DNA from: Acidovorax kalamii
Lineage (GTDB): Bacteria > Pseudomonadota > Gammaproteobacteria > Burkholderiales > Burkholderiaceae_C
Assembly (NCBI RefSeq): GCF_002245625.1
Contig: NZ_NOIG01000008.1
Span: forward strand, 310,001 to 374,000
Length of the DNA: 64,000 nucleotides
Direction of reading: 5' to 3'
Each line of letters begins with the position of its first letter. The stretch's first letter is position 1. Position numbers and translations under genes: made by a program. This document shows positions 9,734 to 17,872 of this stretch, piece by piece. A model generated the notes under the pieces. The model ran no database searches. It had not been told where the DNA came from and was given only the letters and a program-made list of their open reading frames with translations.

Positions 9734-9787
9734 ATAGCTATTAAGGCATGATGATCGCGCGGTAGCGGCTAATTCCACTCGAGTTTC
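9733..9787 (+). repeat. Dispersed palindromic repeat, copy A
   Basis: One of nine related elements in this window. It shows the shared order: GATAGCTAT core, GGCATGATGATCGCGCGGTAGC, then a GGCC-like box and T-rich tail. It begins at the stop codon of the adenosyltransferase gene. Confidence 0.75.
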
Positions 9788-9861
9788 CAGCAACCGTTTG
9801 AAACCGGCGCGCCCCAGACCAGGGATGCCGAGCAAGGGCCGCCCCGCAGCGAGGGCATCGT

Positions 9862-9917
9862 CCCCCTTCCCGAATCGCGCCAGCGATTCGAGAGAAGGGG
9901 GAAGCGGCGCAGCCGCT
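9862..9917. repeat. Intergenic hairpin pair
   Basis: CCCCCTTC-CCGAATCGC at 9862-9878 pairs with GCGATTCG-agaGAAGGGGG ending 9901, and AGCGGC/GCCGCT at 9903-9917 forms a second small hairpin. It lies between the convergent ends of the adenosyltransferase and thioesterase genes and may act as a bidirectional terminator or be a REP-like element. Confidence 0.55.
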
Positions 9918-9931
9918 CAGGGGGAAGTCCT

Positions 9932-10354
9932 CTACCGGGGTGCGAGGATTGCCATCGTCAGCCGCGACACACAGGTCAGCTCCCCCGCCTCGTTGTGCAG
10001 ATCGATGTGCCACACATGCGTGGTGCGGCCGATGTGTACCGGCTTGGCTGTGCCGGTCACCCAGCCGCTGGTGGCAGAGCGAAGGTGGTTGGCGTTGATG
10101 TCCAGGCCCACGGCGCGGTAGCCCTCGGGCAGGGCGTAGTAGGCGCCGGTGGAGCCCATGGACTCGGCCAGCACCACGCTCACGCCGCCGTGCAGCAGGC
10201 CAAAAGGCTGGATGGTGCGGTGGTCCACCGGCACCCGGGCGCGCAGAAAGTCGTCACCCACCTCGACAAATTCGATGCCCAGGTGCTCTACGGCGGTGTT
10301 GCGGTTGGCGGCCTTCAGCAGGGCCAGATCGATGGGTTTTTTCCAGATAGGCAT
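9932..10354 (-). CDS. Hotdog-fold acyl-CoA thioesterase, YdiI/MenI-like
   Basis: A 140-residue single hotdog domain very like E. coli YdiI: PIWKKPIDLALLKA at the start, then VPVDHRTIQPFGLLHGG followed by VSVVLAESMGS, with the catalytic glutamate at Glu64, and INANHLRSA. YdiI hydrolyses DHNA-CoA and other acyl-CoAs; Comamonadaceae are normally ubiquinone users, so here a broader acyl-CoA thioesterase role is more likely (inference). Start ATG at 10354 matches the family N-terminus; a longer reading adds 17 unrelated residues. Confidence 0.88.
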   Translation of the reverse strand: MPIWKKPIDLALLKAANRNTAVEHLGIEFVEVGDDFLRARVPVDHRTIQPFGLLHGGVSVVLAESMGSTGAYYALPEGYRAVGLDINANHLRSATSGWVTGTAKPVHIGRTTHVWHIDLHNEAGELTCVSRLTMAILAPR

Positions 10355-10529
10355 GGTGGTCTCGAAAAGGGGGCGGGGTAGAGTCAGCACACTACTGCGC
10401 CGCAAGCGGGCTCCATAGAATGCCGGGTTCCCCCGGGGGTCGGCGGCTTGCCGGGTCAGCGTGCAGTGAGTGTCTCACTGGCACACCCGGGTTGTGCATT
10501 GTGCTTTTTCCCGGAGTCGGTTTCCCATC

Positions 10530-11684
10530 ATGCAGCGTCGCCAGTTTGTCACCCTTGCCTCCCACACCACGGCCGTCCTGGCTGCCCCCGTCTTCATGCG
10601 CAATGCCTGGGCGCAAGAGGGCGGCATCACCGGCAAGACGCTGACCATCGGCTGCTCGGCCGCACTCAGCGGCCCGCTCGCGGGCTTTGGGCAGGACATC
10701 AAGCAGGGTGCCGAAGCGGCGCTCGCGCACATCAACAGCCGGGGTGGCGTGCATGGCCGCACGCTGCAGTTCAACATGGTGGACGATGGTTACATGCCCC
10801 AGCGCACCACCGACAACGTCAAGCAGATGATTGGCCAGGGCAGCGCCTTTGCGCTGCTGTCGTGTGTGGGCACACCCAACAACACGGCCATCCTGCCGCT
10901 GATCGAAGAGGCGGGCATCCCTTACGTGGCGCCGCTCACGGGCGCGTCGTCGCTGCGCAAGGGCGGGCGCAACGTGTTCCATGTGCGCGCCAGCTACACC
11001 GACGAAGTGCGCCGCCTGGTGCAGCGCCTGGCGGGCATGGGGCTCAAGGGCATCGGCGTGGTGTACCTGGATAACGGCTACGGCCGCGAAATGCTGGAAG
11101 ACGCCACGCGCTCGCTGGCTGAGCAGAACATCCAACCCACCGTGCAGGCTGCGCTGGCCACCGACGGCAAGAACCTGGCCGACGTGCTGGCCAAGGTGGC
11201 CGAAGCCCGGCCCGCCGCCGTGCTGCTGGCCACGGCGGGTGCGGCCTCGGTGGAGCTGGTGCGCGGCGTCAAGAAAACCGTGCCGGGCGTGCTGATGGCC
11301 GGTGTGAGCGTGACGCTGACCAGCGACGGCCTCAAGCAGCTGGGCGATGCAGGCAGCGGCATTGCCGTGACCATGGTCATGCCCGACCCCAACCGCGCCA
11401 AGACGCAACTGGTGCGCGACTACCAGGCCGCCATGCGGGCCAAGGGCCACCAGGACTTCACGCTGGGCAGCCTGGAGGCCTACGTCAACATGCGCGTGCT
11501 GGCCGAGGGCCTGGAGCGCGCAGGCTCGGACCCCAGCCGCGCCAAGCTGCGCACAGCATTGGCGGGTATCCGCAACTGGGACATGGGCGGTTTTGTGGTC
11601 GATTACAGCGGCCAGTCGCCCTATGTGGGCTCGCGCTTCATCGACCTCGGGGTGCTCAACGGCGCGGGCCGTTTCCTGGGCTGA
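10530..11684 (+). CDS. ABC-type branched-chain amino-acid-like binding protein (paralogue 1)
   Basis: A 384-residue periplasmic binding protein of the Leu/Ile/Val type (Peripla_BP_6). The N-terminus MQRRQFVTLASHTTAVLAAP has a twin-arginine-like pair followed by a signal ending NAWAQ. Mature motifs include TIGCSAALSGPLAGFGQDIK, NSRGGVHGRTLQ and FHVRASYTDEVRRL. A GGAG site precedes ATG 10530. No permease or ATPase lies nearby, so it must use remote partners or act as a sensor. It faces a close paralogue (11727-12878) tail to tail across only 42 bases. Confidence 0.88.
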   Translation: MQRRQFVTLASHTTAVLAAPVFMRNAWAQEGGITGKTLTIGCSAALSGPLAGFGQDIKQGAEAALAHINSRGGVHGRTLQFNMVDDGYMPQRTTDNVKQMIGQGSAFALLSCVGTPNNTAILPLIEEAGIPYVAPLTGASSLRKGGRNVFHVRASYTDEVRRLVQRLAGMGLKGIGVVYLDNGYGREMLEDATRSLAEQNIQPTVQAALATDGKNLADVLAKVAEARPAAVLLATAGAASVELVRGVKKTVPGVLMAGVSVTLTSDGLKQLGDAGSGIAVTMVMPDPNRAKTQLVRDYQAAMRAKGHQDFTLGSLEAYVNMRVLAEGLERAGSDPSRAKLRTALAGIRNWDMGGFVVDYSGQSPYVGSRFIDLGVLNGAGRFLG

Positions 11685-11694
11685 TGCCGCAGCC

Positions 11695-11717
11695 ATGGCC
11701 CGCCTGGCGGCGGGCAT
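11695..11717. terminator. Hairpin between convergent binding-protein genes
   Basis: GCCCGCC (11698-11704), loop TGGC, GGCGGGC (11709-11715) in the 42-bp gap between the two convergent binding-protein stops. It may end transcription in both directions; there is no T-run. Confidence 0.5.
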
Positions 11718-11726
11718 GGCACCGGG

Positions 11727-12878
11727 TCAGCCGATAAATCGACCGTTGGCGCCCATCACGCCCAGGTCCAGAAAACGCGATCCCACATAGGGCGCACCGC
11801 CTGCGTAGTCGATGGACAGGCCGCCCAGGTCGTTGCTGCGGATGCCTGCGAGGGCGTTGCGCAGCTTGGCGCGCGTCAGCTCGCGGCCGGCGCGCTCCAG
11901 GCCCTCGGCCAGCACGCGGGCGTTCACATAGCCTTCAAAGCTGCGGGCCGAAAACTCCTGGTAGCCCAGTGCGCGCATGGCCTTCTGGTAGTCGCGCACC
12001 ACGGCAAAGCTCGTGCGGGCCGCGTCGGGCAGCACCATCGACAGCGCAATGCCCGATGCCTTGCCACCCAGCTGGCGCAGGTTGTCACCCGACAGCGCCA
12101 CGCTGGTGGCGGCCAGCGGCGTGCTGGGCGAGACCTTCTTGAACTCGTTGACCAGGGTGGCGGTGATGTCGCCCGCCGTGCCCAGCAGCACCGTGTTGGG
12201 CTTGGCGGCCACCGCCTGCTTGACCACTTCGGCGGTCTGCGCGCCTTGGGCGTCGAGCTTGAAAGCCTTGGGCGCAGGCTGCTTGGCCGCTGCCATGGCC
12301 TTGTTCACGTCGGCCAGAAACTCGCGGCCAAAGGCCGTGTCCTGGTACACGACGGCCAGCTCGGTGATGCCCATGGACACCAGCTTTTGCGCCAGGCGCT
12401 GGGCTTCGTCGGTGTAGCTGGCGCGCACGTGGAACACCGAGCGGTACTCTGCCTTGCGCAGCGACGTGGCGCCGCTTTGCGGGGCCACGTAGGGGATCTG
12501 CGCCTCGTCCACCAGCGGCAGGATGCGCTGGTTGTTGGCCGTGCCCATGCAGGAGATCAGCGACACCACATTGGCGTCGGCAATCAGCTTGCGCACGTTG
12601 TCTTCGGAGCGCGCCGCGTCGTAGCCATCGTCCATGGCCAGCAGCTTGATCTCGCGGCCGTGGATGCCCTTGGCGTTGGCCTGCGCAAAACCTGCGTCCA
12701 GCCCCTGCTTCAGTTCCTTGCCCAGGCTGGCCAGGGCGCCGCTGGTGCCCAGCGAGCAGCCAATGGTCACGCTCTTGGCGTCCATGGGGTCTTGCACGCC
12801 CACGGCGCGCGACGATGTGGCAAGCAGCAGGCCGGTGCTGGCGGCCACGAGGGATTGGGTGAATTGACGGCGTTGCAT
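11727..12878 (-). CDS. ABC-type branched-chain amino-acid-like binding protein (paralogue 2)
   Basis: A 383-residue secreted binding protein of the same family as its neighbour at 10530. They share MQRRQF starts, TIGCSxxxSGxLAxxGxxxK, the SxCxGTxNNxxILPLxxEAxIPYVAP stretch, FHVRASYTDE and the ending YVGSRFxDLGVxxxxGRFxG. The leader is unusual: a strong terminator hairpin sits 15-50 bases before the start and a GGGTTAACCC palindrome about 80 bases before it. Transport partners are not in the window. Confidence 0.88.
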   Translation of the reverse strand: MQRRQFTQSLVAASTGLLLATSSRAVGVQDPMDAKSVTIGCSLGTSGALASLGKELKQGLDAGFAQANAKGIHGREIKLLAMDDGYDAARSEDNVRKLIADANVVSLISCMGTANNQRILPLVDEAQIPYVAPQSGATSLRKAEYRSVFHVRASYTDEAQRLAQKLVSMGITELAVVYQDTAFGREFLADVNKAMAAAKQPAPKAFKLDAQGAQTAEVVKQAVAAKPNTVLLGTAGDITATLVNEFKKVSPSTPLAATSVALSGDNLRQLGGKASGIALSMVLPDAARTSFAVVRDYQKAMRALGYQEFSARSFEGYVNARVLAEGLERAGRELTRAKLRNALAGIRSNDLGGLSIDYAGGAPYVGSRFLDLGVMGANGRFIG

Positions 12879-12894
12879 GGTGAAAACGGACAGG

Positions 12895-12929
12895 CAAAAA
12901 AACCACCAGCCCCGGGCAGGGGCTGGTGG
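12895..12929 (-). terminator. Rho-independent terminator / possible attenuator
   Basis: On the minus strand CCACCAGCCCC, loop TGCCC, GGGGCTGGTGG (perfect 11-bp stem, 12903-12929) is followed by seven T. It would end transcripts of the acetyl-CoA hydrolase gene, but it also lies in the leader of paralogue 2, whose start is 17 bases further on. Confidence 0.85.
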
Positions 12930-12957
12930 AAGTTGAACAGGGGAGGTTGTGAAGCCT

Positions 12958-12969
12958 AGGGTTAACCCT
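12958..12969. promoter_or_regulatory. GGGTTAACCC palindrome, copy 1
   Basis: AGGGTTAACCCT, a perfect 12-bp palindrome about 80 bases upstream of the paralogue 2 start (minus strand). A TAAAAT hexamer lies directly upstream on the same strand. The same palindrome recurs at 14677. Confidence 0.5.
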
Positions 12970-13029
12970 TATTTTATCTGCCCAAGCTGCCATTTGGCTG
13001 TCAAAGGCCTGCGGGCCGTGGGGCAACCT

Positions 13030-14580
13030 TTACGCCGGGCCGGCGGGGCTGGCAGGGCCCGCTGGCGCGCGCATGCTGCCCGTCTCCACATACCGCTGGT
13101 GCCATGACAGCGCCTCGTTCAGCAGGTGCGGCGTGTGCTGGCCCACGGCGCTCCGTTTGGCGCGGGCCACGTAGTCGTGCAGAGCCGAGCGGAAATCGGG
13201 GTGTGCGCAGCGGTCGATGATGATTTCGGCGCGTTGCGAGGGCGAATGGCCGCGCAGGTCGGCCAAACCCTGCTCGGTCACAAGGATCTGCACATCGTGC
13301 TCGGTGTGGTCCACATGCGAGGCCATGGGCACGATGCACGAGATGGCGCCATTCTTGGCCAGCGACGGCGTCATGAAGATCGACAAATAGGCATTGCGCG
13401 CAAAATCGCCCGAGCCGCCAATGCCGTTCATGATGGCCGAGCCCATGACGTGCGTGCTGTTCACGTTGCCGTAGATGTCGGCCTCGATCATGCCGTTCAT
13501 CGCAATCAGGCCCATGCGGCGGATCAGCTCGGGGTGGTTGCTGATCTCCTGCGGGCGCAGCACGATGCGCTGCTTGTAGTAGTCGATGCGGTCGTTGAAG
13601 TCTTGCATCGCCGTGGGGCTGAGCGACAGCGCCGTGGCCGAGGCGCTGGCCAGCGTGCCCGAGCGCAGCATGTCCAGCATGCCGTCCTGCAGCACCTCGG
13701 TGTAGGCCGTGAGGTTCTCGAACGGGCCGTTGTTCAGCCCCGCGAGCACCGCATTGGCGATATTGCCCACGCCCGACTGCAGCGGCAGCAGGTCTTTGGG
13801 CAGGCGGCCCTTCTTCACCTCGTGCTGCAAGAACTCGATGATGTGGCCCGCGATGCGGTTGGAGGTGTCGTCCGGCGCGGCATACACACTGTTGCGATCG
13901 GGCTGGTTGGTCATCACCACCGCAATCACCTTGTTCGGGTCGCAGCGCAGATAAGGTTCGCCAATGCGCTCGTCAGGCCGCGTCATGGGGATGGGCTTGC
14001 GGTGCGGCGGCAGGTCGGTGCCGTAGTAGATGTCGTGCATGCCTTCGAGCTGCGGGTTGTGCCAGGCATTCACTTCCAGGATGATCTTGTCGGCCTGGTC
14101 CAGCCAGGTCTTGTTGTTGCCCACCGAGGATGATGGGATCAGCCGCCCGTCGGGCAACACGCCCGCCACCTCGACCACCGCCACATCCAGCTTGCCCAAA
14201 AAGCCAAACCACACAAACTGCGCCACGTGCGACAGGTGGATGTCCACATACTGCATGTGCCCCGCATTGATCTGGCGGCGCACCGTGGGGTCGGATTGGT
14301 AGGGCAGGCGCATCTCGATGCCGTCCACCTGGGCCAGCGCGCCGTCCAGCTCGGGCGCGGTGCTGGCCCCTGTCCACAGCCCGATCTTGAAACCATGGCC
14401 CTGCGCGTTCAGGCTCTCGATGCGGCGGGCCAGCGCGCCCGGCACGGCCTTGGGGTAGCCCGCGCCGGTGAATCCGCTCATGCCCACATGGGCACCGGCA
14501 GGAATCAGGGCGGCCGCCTCGTCGGCAGACATCGTGCGGGAGAGAAAGTCGGGGTACAGCACCCGATCGGCCAGGGACAT
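13030..14580 (-). CDS. Acetyl-CoA hydrolase / succinyl-CoA:acetate CoA-transferase family
   Basis: A 516-residue class I CoA-transferase. Family motifs: GAHVGMSGFTGAGYPKAVP near the N-terminus, LPLQSGVGNIANAVLAGL, and EADIYGNVNSTHVMGSAI followed by MNGIGGSGDFARNAYLS. The Glu of the EADIYG region class is the expected covalent CoA ester. It interconverts acetyl-CoA and succinyl-CoA or hydrolyses acetyl-CoA in central carbon metabolism. I start at ATG 14580 with GGAG nine bases upstream; a longer reading runs into the leader terminator. The upstream region mirrors that of the next gene: palindrome, hairpin, T-run, start. Confidence 0.9.
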   Translation of the reverse strand: MSLADRVLYPDFLSRTMSADEAAALIPAGAHVGMSGFTGAGYPKAVPGALARRIESLNAQGHGFKIGLWTGASTAPELDGALAQVDGIEMRLPYQSDPTVRRQINAGHMQYVDIHLSHVAQFVWFGFLGKLDVAVVEVAGVLPDGRLIPSSSVGNNKTWLDQADKIILEVNAWHNPQLEGMHDIYYGTDLPPHRKPIPMTRPDERIGEPYLRCDPNKVIAVVMTNQPDRNSVYAAPDDTSNRIAGHIIEFLQHEVKKGRLPKDLLPLQSGVGNIANAVLAGLNNGPFENLTAYTEVLQDGMLDMLRSGTLASASATALSLSPTAMQDFNDRIDYYKQRIVLRPQEISNHPELIRRMGLIAMNGMIEADIYGNVNSTHVMGSAIMNGIGGSGDFARNAYLSIFMTPSLAKNGAISCIVPMASHVDHTEHDVQILVTEQGLADLRGHSPSQRAEIIIDRCAHPDFRSALHDYVARAKRSAVGQHTPHLLNEALSWHQRYVETGSMRAPAGPASPAGPA

Positions 14581-14591
14581 GAACAAACTCC

Positions 14592-14631
14592 GCAAAAAGA
14601 AAAAGGCCACCCGCCCGGTGAGCGGATGGCC
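14592..14631 (-). terminator. Terminator hairpin in leader of the CoA-transferase gene
   Basis: On the minus strand GGCCA-T-CCGC pairs with GCGG-G-TGGCC (one mismatch) and is followed by TTTTTCTTTTT, which runs up to the GGAG ribosome site of the CoA-transferase gene. It may end uraA transcripts or act as an attenuator. Confidence 0.7.
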
Positions 14632-14676
14632 CTGTGGACAAAACCCAGGATGCTAGCGGTCGTTGCTTACAGAATC

Positions 14677-14688
14677 AGGGTTAACCCT
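14677..14688. promoter_or_regulatory. GGGTTAACCC palindrome, copy 2
   Basis: AGGGTTAACCCT, identical over 12 bases to the copy at 12958 and, like it, preceded on the minus strand by TA. It lies between the uraA stop and the CoA-transferase leader hairpin, about 97 bases before ATG. Confidence 0.5.
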
Positions 14689-14696
14689 TACATTGT

Positions 14697-15986
14697 TCAT
14701 TGGCCTTTGCGATTGAGCAAGGCATACAGCAGGATCGCGCCAAACGTGGCCGTGCCGATGCCGCCCAACGCAAACTGGCCGAACTTGAGCGTGAAGTCGC
14801 CCGTGCCCAGGATCAGGGTGATGGCCGCCACGATGAGGTTCTTGTTCTGCGAAAAATCCACCTTGTTGTCCACCCAGATCTTGGCCCCCGCCACCGCGAT
14901 CAGGCCAAACACCACGATGGACACGCCGCCCATCACCGGCAGCGGAATCGTCTGGATCAGCGCGCCGAACTTGGGGGAAAAGCCCAGCACCAGCGCAAAC
15001 ACCCCCGCCAGCAAAAACACGGCGGTGGAGTAAATCTTGGTCGCCGCCATCACGCCAATGTTCTCGGCATAGGTCGTTACGCCCGTGCCGCCCGCGCCGC
15101 CGCTCACCATGGTGGCCACGCCGTCGCCGATGAACGCGCGGCCCATGTAGCGGTCCAGGTCCTGGCCCGTCATGGCCGTCACGGCCTTGATGTGGCCCAG
15201 GTTCTCGGCCACCAGGATGATGGCCACGGGCGCGATCAGCAGCATGGCGTTGGCCTCGAACACCGGCGCGGCAAAGTTGGGCAAACCAAACCACGCGGCG
15301 TTGGCGAGGATGGAGAAGTCCATCGGCTTGCCCAGCCCCAGGCCGTTGGTCAGCACCGCGTAGATGATGCTCGCCACGATCAAGCCCACCAGAATCAGCA
15401 GGCGCTGCACCATGCCGCGCGTGAGCACGGCCACCAGGCCCACGCTCACAAAGGTCACCACCTGCATCCAGCTGTCGAAGTTGCTGGCCGCCATGTTCTT
15501 GATGGGGATGCCCGCCAGGTTCAGGCCGATCACCGCCACCACCGAGCCCGTGACCACGGGCGGCATGAAGCGCTCGATCCAGCCCGTGCCCACCGCCTGC
15601 ACCAGCGCGCCAATCAGCGTGTAGAGCAAGCCGCAGGCGATGATGCCGCCCAGCGCCACGGCAATGTTGGCATTGGCCCCCTGGCCCGCATAGCCTGTGG
15701 CCGCAATCACCACGCCAATGAACGCAAAGCTCGACCCCAGGTAACTGGGCACCTTGCCGCCCGTGACCAGGAAGAAGATCAGCGTGCCGATGCCGCTCAT
15801 CAAGATCGCCACGTTGGGGTCAAAGCCCATCAGGATGGGCGCCAGCACCGTGGCGCCAAACATCGCAATCACGTGCTGCACCCCCATCACCGCCGTCTGC
15901 GGCCAGGGCAGCCGCTCATCGGGCGCAATCACCCCGCCTTGTTGCAGCACATCGGCGCTTTTTGTGCGCCAGTTCATGAATCCCAT
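14697..15986 (-). CDS. uraA: Uracil/xanthine permease (NCS2 family)
   Basis: A 429-residue inner-membrane nucleobase:proton symporter with about 12-14 hydrophobic segments. Diagnostic motifs: QHVIAMFGATVLAPILMGFD near residue 37, AENLGHIKAVTAMTGQDLD (the NCS2 substrate-binding Glu in helix 8), and the later GGVSIVVFGLIA. These agree best with the uracil branch. AAGGAA lies 8 bases before ATG 15986. No pyrimidine salvage gene is adjacent. The specificity for uracil is inferred from family resemblance. Confidence 0.87.
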   Translation of the reverse strand: MGFMNWRTKSADVLQQGGVIAPDERLPWPQTAVMGVQHVIAMFGATVLAPILMGFDPNVAILMSGIGTLIFFLVTGGKVPSYLGSSFAFIGVVIAATGYAGQGANANIAVALGGIIACGLLYTLIGALVQAVGTGWIERFMPPVVTGSVVAVIGLNLAGIPIKNMAASNFDSWMQVVTFVSVGLVAVLTRGMVQRLLILVGLIVASIIYAVLTNGLGLGKPMDFSILANAAWFGLPNFAAPVFEANAMLLIAPVAIILVAENLGHIKAVTAMTGQDLDRYMGRAFIGDGVATMVSGGAGGTGVTTYAENIGVMAATKIYSTAVFLLAGVFALVLGFSPKFGALIQTIPLPVMGGVSIVVFGLIAVAGAKIWVDNKVDFSQNKNLIVAAITLILGTGDFTLKFGQFALGGIGTATFGAILLYALLNRKGQ

Positions 15987-16133
15987 CTTGTTGGTTCCTT
16001 GTTGTTGAGGCGCGAATGCTAGTGGATGGGCATGGCGTTGCCGTGAACCTGCGCGTCATGCGCCCGGCGTCCGCCCTGTGCCGGGTTAGCATTTGCGCCA
16101 ATCCCCGCTCTGCCTCCTACAGGCACCGCCGCC

Positions 16134-16877
16134 ATGCACCCTCTGCCGTCCTGCCCCTCCTGCCGCCAGCCCATGGAGGCCCACCGGTTCACCAGCAACC
16201 AGGGGCACGTGCTGGAGCTGGACATCTGTTTTGCCTGCCAGGGCCTGTGGTTCGACCGGCACGAAAACCTCAAGCTCGCGCCCCAGTCGGTGGTCGAGCT
16301 GTTCCGCCTGTTGCACGAACACCGCACCGACCAGCACCAGCCCCTGGCAGAACGCATGGCCTGCCCGCGCTGCAACACCAGCCTGGCCAAGGGTTTTGAC
16401 GTGGTGCGCAGCGGCCGCTACATGATCTACCGCTGCGGGCGCCAGCACGGCCGCTTCAGCAGCTTCTCGTCCTTCATGGTCGAAAAAGGCTTTGTGCGCC
16501 ACATGACGCGCCCCGAGATCGACGACCTGGCCAAACGCGTGGGCGCCATCTACTGCACCAGCTGTGGCGCCCCCGTGGACATCCGCAAGGACCACGCCTG
16601 CCCCTACTGCCGCGCCGCGTTCTCCCTCATCGACCCCGACGCTGTGGTGCGAGCCATGGAGGGCTACGCCAAGGCCAGCAGCGAGCGCACCACCCACGCC
16701 ACCCCCTCGGTGGACATCGGCGACGCCCTGGTAGCCCTGGAGCGCGACCGCAGCCGCGCCGAGCGCGAGCGGCAAAAGCGTGCATTCACCAGCAGCAGCG
16801 ATGCTGCCGACAGCTCATTCACGGGCGACCTGGTGGCGGCGGGGGTGGCGCTGGTGTGGGCGCTGGTGAAGGACTAG
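16134..16877 (+). CDS. TFIIB-type zinc-ribbon protein
   Basis: A 247-residue soluble protein with three zinc-ribbon-like modules: CPSC (residues 7-10) with CFAC (32-35) and the zf-TFIIB signature GLWFDRHE; CPRC (76-79); and CTSC with CPYC near residues 140-165. The C-terminal part is charged, with an RSRAERERQKR helix, and ends in a short hydrophobic segment (GDLVAAGVALVWALVKD), possibly a membrane anchor. Function unknown. A piece of its 3' end is duplicated at 17604-17681. Confidence 0.8.
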   Translation: MHPLPSCPSCRQPMEAHRFTSNQGHVLELDICFACQGLWFDRHENLKLAPQSVVELFRLLHEHRTDQHQPLAERMACPRCNTSLAKGFDVVRSGRYMIYRCGRQHGRFSSFSSFMVEKGFVRHMTRPEIDDLAKRVGAIYCTSCGAPVDIRKDHACPYCRAAFSLIDPDAVVRAMEGYAKASSERTTHATPSVDIGDALVALERDRSRAERERQKRAFTSSSDAADSSFTGDLVAAGVALVWALVKD

Positions 16878-17334
16878 TGGGCACCAGGGCCTGGCATGCA
16901 AGCCGGGACTGGTCAGCACCAGGGCGTGTGAGGCTGAATGCGCTGGCGGCCCCACAGCCGCGCTGGTCTTGCTGGGTTTGGAGCCAAATTGGGCGTCCCC
17001 GCCTGATGGGTAAGCGCTGATAGCTATCAATTTAGGAGCTTCTGAGAGCCGCAAGCCCGCACTTGGGAGTGGGCTGTACTTCAGCGTGCATCCTCCGCTT
17101 CGGGATGCGACAGCTACCTTCACGTCCCTGACACGTTCCGTCGGCGCAGATCGTCAACAAATGTCATGCCTCCTTCTCACAGGTGTTGGGCAGAGGTATC
17201 TTTCAAATCGCACTTCCCGATCCTTTGCAGGCAGTCAAAAAGCGACAACGCGTTGCATAGGGTTCAGCCAGATGGCCCAATGGGGAGTCCTCAAAACACA
17301 TCCAAACATTCATCCCAATCAACCCACCAGCAGC
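16878..17334. other. Intergenic region with repeat copy G
   Basis: These 457 bases after the zinc-ribbon gene hold dispersed repeat copy G (16973-17040, inverted). Apart from that I see no gene with family features or normal codon bias; the longest readings lack recognisable domains. Confidence 0.5.
16973..17040 (-). repeat. Dispersed palindromic repeat, copy G
   Basis: Read on the minus strand it shows AGCTCCTAAATTGATAGCTA, then CAGCGCTTACC, a GC block and CCCAATTTGGCTCC, matching the order of the other copies. It lies in intergenic DNA. Confidence 0.65.
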
Positions 17335-17538
17335 ATGACCGTCGAACACAGAAGAGGCGCGGAGCGGCGCAGCGGCAAAGATCGCCGCCAGATCGACAAT
17401 GGCCCTCCCACCAATTTCGAGCGCCGCCGCGCAGTCGAAGCGAGGCAGCCAGAGCTGATAGAGGTGCATATGAGCGAGGACGAGATCCGCGCGCTGGGGT
17501 TCGTGTTTGAACAAGCCACGGCTTCAGTGCGCGGCTGA
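17335..17538 (+). CDS. Small basic protein of unknown function
   Basis: A possible 67-residue protein from ATG 17335. Its N-terminal half is arginine-rich with repeated ERR/DRR units (HRRGAERRSGKDRRQ, then FERRRA); the C-terminal half is acidic and helical (VHMSEDEIRALGFVFEQA). The arrangement resembles short ERRxGxDRR proteins found as conserved hypotheticals in betaproteobacteria. There is no clear ribosome site. It could be a real small gene; I would not name a function. Confidence 0.45.
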   Translation: MTVEHRRGAERRSGKDRRQIDNGPPTNFERRRAVEARQPELIEVHMSEDEIRALGFVFEQATASVRG

Positions 17539-17872
17539 GGCCGGTACACCCTGTTGTGTCATGGGATAGTGCGCGCGCTCAAGCTCAAGGCACTGCGCAG
17601 TGCAGCGTGGACATCGGCGACGCCCTGGTGGCGGCGGGCGTAGCGCTGGTGTGGGCGTTGGTGAAGATGGTGGAGGACTAGTGCGCTGCACCGTCAGTCG
17701 CTGAGCACTGGTGGGCCACAATGTCTTGACATACCGCAGCGCGTGTTGCGGCCATTCGCCACGTTGCGTAACGGAGCGATCAGAATGGCGTGGCAAGCCG
17801 TTCAAGGGCCCAGATTCCGGGCCTCCCGCATCCCACCCCACCGTGGCGCCCGCTGCCACAGGAGGAGCGCCC
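17539..17872. other. Intergenic region with gene remnant
   Basis: Besides the duplicated zinc-ribbon tail at 17604-17681, these 334 bases show no complete gene. The frame of the following methyltransferase is open upstream to 17711, but its composition is low-complexity Pro/Ala/Arg and a strong ribosome site points to GTG 17873 as the real start. Confidence 0.5.
17604..17681 (+). pseudogene. Duplicated 3' fragment of the zinc-ribbon gene
   Basis: This stretch translates as SVDIGDAL followed by VAAGVALVWALVKMVED and a TAG stop. It matches two segments of the zinc-ribbon protein at 16134 joined together: SVDIGDALV (residues about 194-202) and VAAGVALVWALVKD at its end, with the 40 residues between them missing. 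No start codon or upstream part is present, so it is a remnant of a duplication about 800 bases downstream of the parent. Confidence 0.7.
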
